Shown piece after piece: positions 60,144 to 64,000 of a stretch of 64,000 bases of DNA; position 1 is the stretch's first letter, and each line of letters opens with the position of its first letter. The stretch comes from Albibacterium profundi (GTDB lineage Bacteria; Bacteroidota; Bacteroidia; Sphingobacteriales; Sphingobacteriaceae): the NCBI RefSeq assembly GCF_042159835.1, contig NZ_JBBVGT010000003.1, positions 124,001 to 188,000 of the forward strand, in the 5' to 3' direction. The notes beneath the pieces were generated by a model, which had not been told where the DNA came from, did no database searches, and worked only from the letters and a program-made list of their open reading frames with translations. Position numbers and translations under genes: made by a program.

Positions 60144-60596
60144 ATGAAAAACGAAATGGAAAAAAGAATTAATATTCCCGAACTTGAACCAGCCGCCTAT
60201 AAAGCCTTAGCAGGTCTGGAGAGCTACATGGCGACTGTTGACATAAATGGTATAATGAAAGAATTGATCAAGATTAGGGCTTCTCAGATTAATGGCTGTG
60301 CGTATTGCATCAACATGCATACATTGGATGCTCGTAAATTGGGCGAAACTGAGAAAAGGATTTATCTTTTGAATGCCTGGAGAGAGGTTGAAGGACTTTA
60401 TTCGGAAGAGGAGAGGGCTGTTTTGGCTTTAACAGAGGAAATGACCTTGATAGCCAACGGTGGGGTGTCAGACGAGACTTATCAAAAAGCAAAATCACTT
60501 TTTAGCGATAACCAACTCGCCCAGATTATGGTGGCTATTATCACGATTAATGGCTGGAACAGGATGTGTATCGCTACGCTTGTGCAGCCTGACTGA
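60144..60596 (+). CDS. Carboxymuconolactone decarboxylase family protein, AhpD-like
   Basis: 150 residues; an alternative ATG lies four codons in. The AhpD core motif is complete: Glu40, then INGCAYCINMHT with Cys52, Cys55 and His59, matching the E-x11-CxxC-x3-H layout of alkylhydroperoxidase D. Such proteins have peroxidase or thiol-reductase activity. A second element EERAVLALTEEMTLIANGGV is also family-typical. Probably controlled by the adjacent Crp/Fnr protein. Confidence 0.92.
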   Translation: MKNEMEKRINIPELEPAAYKALAGLESYMATVDINGIMKELIKIRASQINGCAYCINMHTLDARKLGETEKRIYLLNAWREVEGLYSEEERAVLALTEEMTLIANGGVSDETYQKAKSLFSDNQLAQIMVAIITINGWNRMCIATLVQPD

Positions 60597-60624
60597 TCGC
60601 CTGTGGAAATAGAGAGATAAGGGG

Positions 60625-60984
60625 CTAACCCTCCGACGAATGAGAAAGGATATTCACTAGTTTACCGAAGGGATCACGCACATAGAAGCGTCGTACTCCC
60701 CAAGGTTCATTAACCGGACCGTATTCAATTGGAAATCCGGCTTCTTTCATTTGAGTGTAAGCCGCATCAACGTCATCCACCTCGATGGACAAATCAGGAG
60801 TGGAGGTACCTGAACCACCTTCATTGGCAAAGCTAATTTGTACGGTCATTTTAGTTTCCGTACCGTATGTCTTGATCCAGTCATGATCCATCAACACATT
60901 GAGTCCAAGTACGTCACCGTAAAATCTTTCGACTGCCTTAAGTTCGTCTGTGTGAATGTTCGCTACAATGCGTTTAATTTTCAT
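60625..60984 (-). CDS. VOC superfamily (glyoxalase/dioxygenase-like) protein
   Basis: 119 residues, one full VOC module. It starts KRIVANIHTDELKAVERFYG, with VLGLNVLMDHDWIKTYG in the first half and LSIEVDDVDAAYTQMKEAGF and FYVRDPFGKLVNILSH in the second. The VOC fold binds a metal in glyoxalases, dioxygenases and drug-resistance proteins. The substrate here is unknown. It is convergent with the AhpD-like gene. Confidence 0.88.
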   Translation of the reverse strand: MKIKRIVANIHTDELKAVERFYGDVLGLNVLMDHDWIKTYGTETKMTVQISFANEGGSGTSTPDLSIEVDDVDAAYTQMKEAGFPIEYGPVNEPWGVRRFYVRDPFGKLVNILSHSSEG

Positions 60985-61413
60985 TTTTCTTTACCTGTGT
61001 GTTGTTTCAATATAATGATTTATAGATCAAATGAGGGAGAGATATTACATAGTTATAAAAAAATGACCCATCTGCAGTTCTTATGGTATGCAAGATGGGT
61101 ACTGTTAGTACTAAGATACGTAATCATTATGAGTTTCCCCATCGTCCCCTATTTTTCGATGTTTAAGGCGAGGACAGTCCATACGGAGATCACAATTGGA
61201 GCCGTAAATTAGATTCAGTGCCACATTGACGTGTATTGATTTGCTAATAGTAGCTGTTTTCGATGAAACAAATGCTTTCTCGAAACAATTTTCAGCCGTA
61301 TTTACCAGTCATTTTACAGCCAGTTATAAAATAAATAGATTGAAAACTGGTCATAAGATTGCATTTTAGTTTTCTTCACCTAGTTAGGGCGAAGACGCAG
61401 GTATATTGTTATG
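60985..61413. other. Intergenic region without a recognisable gene
   Basis: AT-rich sequence with only short frames that match no family. Apart from the terminator at its right edge no feature is seen. Confidence 0.5.
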
Positions 61414-61451
61414 CTTCAAAAAAACAGCCATCTCTTTCTCAAGAAATGGCT
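61414..61451 (-). terminator. Terminator of the frameshifted Rpn gene
   Basis: On the minus strand AGCCATTTCTTGAGAAAGAGATGGCT folds with outer AGCCAT/ATGGCT and inner TCTT/AAGA pairing and is followed by seven U (complement of the A run ending at 61424). It lies about 32 bp past the gene end. Confidence 0.7.
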
Positions 61452-61482
61452 ATCACCAAATAATAGCAGGTCTGTCTAACCT

Positions 61483-62414
61483 TTATTCTTTCTTTTCTAG
61501 TTCGTCGCGGGTCTTTTTTACCAAAGATACTGTGGCACCCGTTAACGATGCAATCATGGCGTCATCAAAATCTGTCTGTTTTAAAAGGTTGTTGATAATC
61601 TCCCGTCTTTCTTGCTCGGCACCCTTTTGCAATCCTTCTTGCCGTCCTTTCAGCAATCCCTCTTGCCGTTCCTGTTTTTTGATTACCCTCCTGCGGACTG
61701 GATGATTTGTTCATCAAAGATACTGTTAATTTTTTCATCGTTAATATACAAAAAGTTTTTGAGAAAAGCCAGAAAACTGATGATGCGGTCCTTGTCATAA
61801 TCATGCCTCAGCAGCGCCTTGGCTATCGTCAACCTGTCCTCGCCCAATTCCCGATCTGGTATTTTGCCTTCAAGCAATGCCTTCTGGCAGGCGAGGACAA
61901 TCAATCCAAAGATATTGTCCTTTGCCAAGAGTTCTTCCTCACCGTGATCGAAGATGTGGTATGCCTCGTAATTGAATTGGATCTGAGTCTTGATCGCCCG
62001 ATTGCTATATTCGGATGGGCGTCTTTGGTTCCGGTCGCCAGTAAAAACAGCAATGGTCTCCACCGGGACTCTGTAACGATCGAGCAAACGGTAGTAATAC
62101 TGAAAAATTCTGAAGGCAAAATCCTCCTGGCTGCCTCCCTCGATCTCGGTATGGATGAGGATCCATTTCTCCGAGCCGTCCTTCAGGTAAACCTTTGCCA
62201 ACAGGTCGGCTATCCGCTTCCCCTTTTTCTTCTCACGGTTTGGGATTATCTCCAGCAGTTCCTTGTCCATAAACTGGAAGCCTCTTTCAAGGTCAAAAAT
62301 CGTATCCGCATCTGGATAGAGGAACCGCAGGAAATCTTGAAAGTTCTCCTCGAATGCGCCCTTCAGCAGTTCATCGTTCTGCCGACGGGGCTTTGGTGTT
62401 CGGTGATTGGTCAT
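61483..62414 (-). pseudogene. Rpn-family PD-(D/E)XK nuclease, broken by one frameshift
   Basis: The first frame (62414 to stop 61683) encodes 243 residues: NDELLKGAFEENFQDFLRFL, then nuclease-like KRIADLLAKVYLKDGSEKWI and LIHTEIEGGSQEDFAFRIFQ, and ends IFDEQIIQSAGG-stop. The expected tail is in another frame down to 61483: VIKKQERQEGLLKGRQEGLQ, KGAEQERREIINNLLKQ and VSLVKKTRDELEKKE. Adding one G to the GGG at 61686-61690 joins the two. Rpn proteins promote RecA-independent recombination and are spread as repeated gene families. The catalytic half is intact, so a 243-residue product may still fold. A TATCTTTA element lies 4 bases before the ATG. Confidence 0.82.
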
Positions 62415-62455
62415 GTGCTAAAGATACGAAATCTTCAGTTTAAATACTAATAAAT

Positions 62456-62734
62456 TTAGCAATTGTAGTCGACTTGTTTTTGCTTTAATTCTACGTCAGC
62501 TGCTTTCTCGTTTTGCACCCTCATTATCAGGCGATAATGTGTCCATGTTAATTCCCTACGCAGTGCGTAGGGTCTTTGATTGGCCGGAAAAGTAAGATAG
62601 AATTTTCTGAAGTTTTCGAGATTAGCAACCGAAAAGCCTTTACCCAGTTCTTCACCTAATACTTGAGAAAGCTCTTTTATAATCCCTTCTCCATAAGCAG
62701 CTCTGACTTCTCCTTGTTGCTCTTCTTTGAAAGA
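62456..62734 (-). pseudogene. N-terminal-domain fragment of a DUF1016 (YhcG-type) nuclease
   Basis: An open frame without its 5' end runs from a stop at 62735-62737 to the TAA at 62456. It encodes EEQQGEVRAAYGEGIIKELS, GKGFSVANLENFRKFYLTFP and ELTWTHYRLIMRVQNEKA, the hallmark of the DUF1016 N-terminal domain. The C-terminal PD-(D/E)XK nuclease half is absent and the start is lost, so the gene is dead. It points to past turnover of restriction-linked or mobile genes here. Confidence 0.78.
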
Positions 62735-62758
62735 TTATAAAAAAAAGTTAGGTAACGA

Positions 62759-63125
62759 TCAATCGAAATACTCCCATTTTCCAGTTTCTAGACACCGCTT
62801 AAGATGTTTGTATTTAACCGGTCGAAAATTTTTAGGTCTGAACCTTTTGAGAATGAACATTAACCCCTCAGGAGAAACATGCTCCCGATAATTGAATTCT
62901 TCTACGATAATTGAATTCTTCTACGTAGATATCAAAGTGTTCAAAAAAATCTTCAATAAATTCGCTCGCATCATCACCAGAGATCTTCATGAAATATTCC
63001 ATTACGGTGTCGTCTTCGAGCTTTGAAAGCTTCTTCACATCGTATTTGTCTTTTAAAAAAGCATTCAGTTCTTCAATCGTTCGTTCTTTTTTTTCTTCAT
63101 TACCTTTGAAGGCTGATCTGAGGTT
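62759..63125 (-). pseudogene. DUF1493-like gene broken by a 19-bp tandem duplication
   Basis: Before the duplication the frame reads RTIEELNAFLKDKYDVKKLS, EDDTVMEYFMKISGDDASEF and IEDFFEHFDIYVEEFNYR. It then shifts and stops. Removing one 19-bp unit restores REHVSPEGLMFILKRFRPKN and YKHLKRCLETGKWEYFD to a stop at 62759. The layout (acidic helix, EDFFEHF, then a tail with ETGKW) resembles DUF1493, an acyl-carrier-like family. No start codon was found upstream of 63125, so the 5' end may be lost too. Confidence 0.65.
62886..62923. repeat. Perfect 19-bp tandem duplication
   Basis: The unit CGATAATTGAATTCTTCTA occurs twice, at 62886-62904 and 62905-62923, with no mismatch. The identity implies a recent event. 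Since 19 is not a multiple of three it shifts the frame of the DUF1493-like gene. Confidence 0.95.
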
Positions 63126-63130
63126 CTATA

Positions 63131-63403
63131 TTAATCTTTAGGGAACACCTTATATATGTCATTTCTCTTTACAAATCGAGCCAATTCAATGACGCCATCA
63201 TCTTTATAAAACCCTAATCGATAATCGGCAACTCTCCATTGATAAGCAGAAGAAAACCCTTTTAATTTTTTAACATTGGAAAGCTCCTCCAAACTTTCAG
63301 AATCTTCAAGCTCAACGATAAATTCCTTGATTTTGGTTTTCAATTTTTTATCATTGAGTTTTTTAATATCGACTAAAAAGCTTCGTAAAAAAACAATTTC
63401 CAT
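63131..63403 (-). CDS. RelE/ParE-superfamily toxin
   Basis: 90 residues. The fold signature is clear: FLRSFLVDIKKLNDKKLKTK in the first helices, LSNVKKLKGFSSAYQWRVAD and YRLGFYKDDGVIELARFVKR in the sheet, ending NDIYKVFPKD. RelE-type members cut mRNA in the ribosomal A site and ParE members block gyrase; the target here cannot be told. Its start overlaps the antitoxin stop by one base, the usual coupled arrangement. Confidence 0.88.
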   Translation of the reverse strand: MEIVFLRSFLVDIKKLNDKKLKTKIKEFIVELEDSESLEELSNVKKLKGFSSAYQWRVADYRLGFYKDDGVIELARFVKRNDIYKVFPKD

Positions 63404-63657
63404 CAGTTCAAATTGTCCATTACTTCCTCACGGCTTACCACTTGGGTTCTGTCAGACTGTTGCATAAGCAACAGCAAGCCCAAATCTTCCTTTTCTTCGT
63501 CGGACAATGCTTTTAAGCGTTCTTTTTCTTTATATTCTACATAAAAAGAAACAGCTTTTTCCATAATAGCTTTAACGCTCGTTTCTTCAAATGCAGACAG
63601 CAATTTTAGTTTAGTCAGAACCTTTTCGTCGATGTCGATGTTTTTTCTCATTTTCAT
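63403..63657 (-). CDS. Antitoxin of the RelE/ParE-type pair
   Basis: 84 residues (a second ATG lies two codons in). The N terminus MRKNIDIDEKVLTKLKLLSA looks like a ribbon-helix-helix DNA-binding domain. A helical linker and an acidic tail (SDEEKEDLGLLLLMQQSDRT) would wrap the toxin. In such pairs the antitoxin represses its own promoter. It overlaps the toxin gene by one base and is transcribed first. Confidence 0.83.
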   Translation of the reverse strand: MKMRKNIDIDEKVLTKLKLLSAFEETSVKAIMEKAVSFYVEYKEKERLKALSDEEKEDLGLLLLMQQSDRTQVVSREEVMDNLN

Positions 63658-63820
63658 ATAATTCTCTTGATTAAAATATACACAATATATCTTATATACA
63701 CGATATACTCTCCATCGTTTCAGTTAGTTGTTTAAACGTCATATGACAGTCTCATTACACTTTTTTATCCCATTAATGCGATATTTGTAGTATCATAATT
63801 TAGGTTTATAATTGGTTAGT

Positions 63821-63853
63821 AAAGATCCCCATTCTCCCCGTTTGGGGATCTTT
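63821..63853 (+). terminator. Strong hairpin with no adjacent gene
   Basis: A perfect 10-bp stem AAAGATCCCC / GGGGATCTTT with a 13-base loop ends in a short T-run. With no plus-strand gene upstream it could close a small RNA that starts near the TATTTG word around 63781. Confidence 0.55.
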
Positions 63854-63979
63854 CATTTCAGACTGTCTGCATGGGTAGATCTATCGCTAGCAATTCTTTG
63901 AATATGATAGTTACGATGTGGCACACTCGGTAATGAATGCTTCGTTGATACAAATATTGTTTTGAATAATATAAATCAT

Positions 63980-63987
63980 TATATTTG
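63980..63987 (+). promoter_or_regulatory. Possible promoter for a gene beyond the right edge
   Basis: TATATTTG matches TAnnTTTG; an ATTG about 20 bp upstream could be the -33 element. Confidence 0.4.
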
Positions 63988-64000
63988 AGTTGATTATAAC

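Larger units (their letters stand above)
63658..64000. other. 343-bp gene-free right end
   Basis: The antitoxin promoter region is rich in TATATA words (63670-63710). The rest holds one terminator-like hairpin and, at the edge, a promoter-like TATATTTG. No coding frame of note is seen. Confidence 0.5.

Noticed and set aside
61707..62450. 247-codon open frame on the plus strand over the Rpn pseudogene
   Set aside because: The minus-strand frame carries the conserved nuclease sequence; the plus frame has no domain and is a shadow.
62554..62572. Perfect 19-bp palindrome CCCTACGCAGTGCGTAGGG
   Set aside because: It falls in the conserved coding part of the DUF1016 fragment (RPYALRREL) and is single copy, so it is probably chance from codon choice.

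Overview
The window looks like chromosomal DNA of a Bacteroidota species, most likely family Sphingobacteriaceae. The protein families are typical of that group: LytS/LytTR sensors, a DUF4488 protein, a pRiA4b ORF-3 protein beside miaA, RpoB opening with ANKDIRNERVNFA, and a Met/Asp-rich lipoprotein. Several good promoters of the Bacteroidota form (TTTG or TTG, about 16-20 bp, then TAnnTTTG) can be read, and Shine-Dalgarno sites are generally absent. The genus cannot be fixed from sequence alone.

Region 1 (1-16163) is core genome. A truncated LysM protein, an NfeD membrane protease and a Dps ferritin precede a tRNA run (Thr-TGT, Tyr-GTA, Gly-TCC, Thr-GGT), then tuf, tRNA-Trp, secE, nusG, rplK, rplA, rplJ, rplL, rpoB and rpoC. 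The four tRNAs before tuf are in the same order as in the E. coli thrU-tyrU-glyT-thrT-tufB operon. A strong terminator closes the block, followed by a DUF3467 gene that looks leaderless.

Region 2 (16147-22783, minus strand) is one tightly packed run: dapD, two GT4 glycosyltransferases, a TsaC/YrdC protein, CCA-adding enzyme, pRiA4b ORF-3 protein and miaA. Three of these seven act on tRNA.

Region 3 (22848-35237) is a surface-glycan locus with an Hsp15-like S4 protein at its edge: GT4 and GT2 transferases (two GT4 are clear paralogs), a polysaccharide pyruvyl-transferase-like protein and a large alpha-galactosidase-like lipoprotein. A Skp/OmpH-like lipoprotein and a sodium:solute symporter follow.

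Region 4 (35482-48907) is mixed: a small alarmone hydrolase-like HD protein, a Met/Asp-rich lipoprotein and a His/Met-rich probable outer-membrane protein, a zinc alcohol dehydrogenase, an operon pairing a YqcI/YcgG (GntA-like) protein with a DUF1989 protein, and a sensor operon with one intact LytS-type kinase, one kinase with a degraded ATP site and one LytTR regulator. DedA, DUF4412 and zinc-ribbon genes follow.

Region 5 (48937-52830) is an accessory island. It holds an Rpn-nuclease remnant, then a same-strand run of small membrane or secreted proteins of unknown function, including a duplicated gene (first copy frameshifted at an A7 run), a TPR lipoprotein, a PH-like membrane protein and a secreted HExxH protein. 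This is the best place in the window for an undescribed system.

Region 6 (52831-64000) carries a methyltransferase, an MscS channel, a very large TPR protein, a Fic AMPylator, a Crp/Fnr regulator with an AhpD-like gene, and a VOC protein. It ends in a gene graveyard: a DUF1801 tail, a frameshifted Rpn nuclease, a DUF1016 (YhcG) fragment and a DUF1493-like gene broken by a 19-bp tandem duplication. An apparently intact RelE/ParE toxin-antitoxin pair is at the far end.
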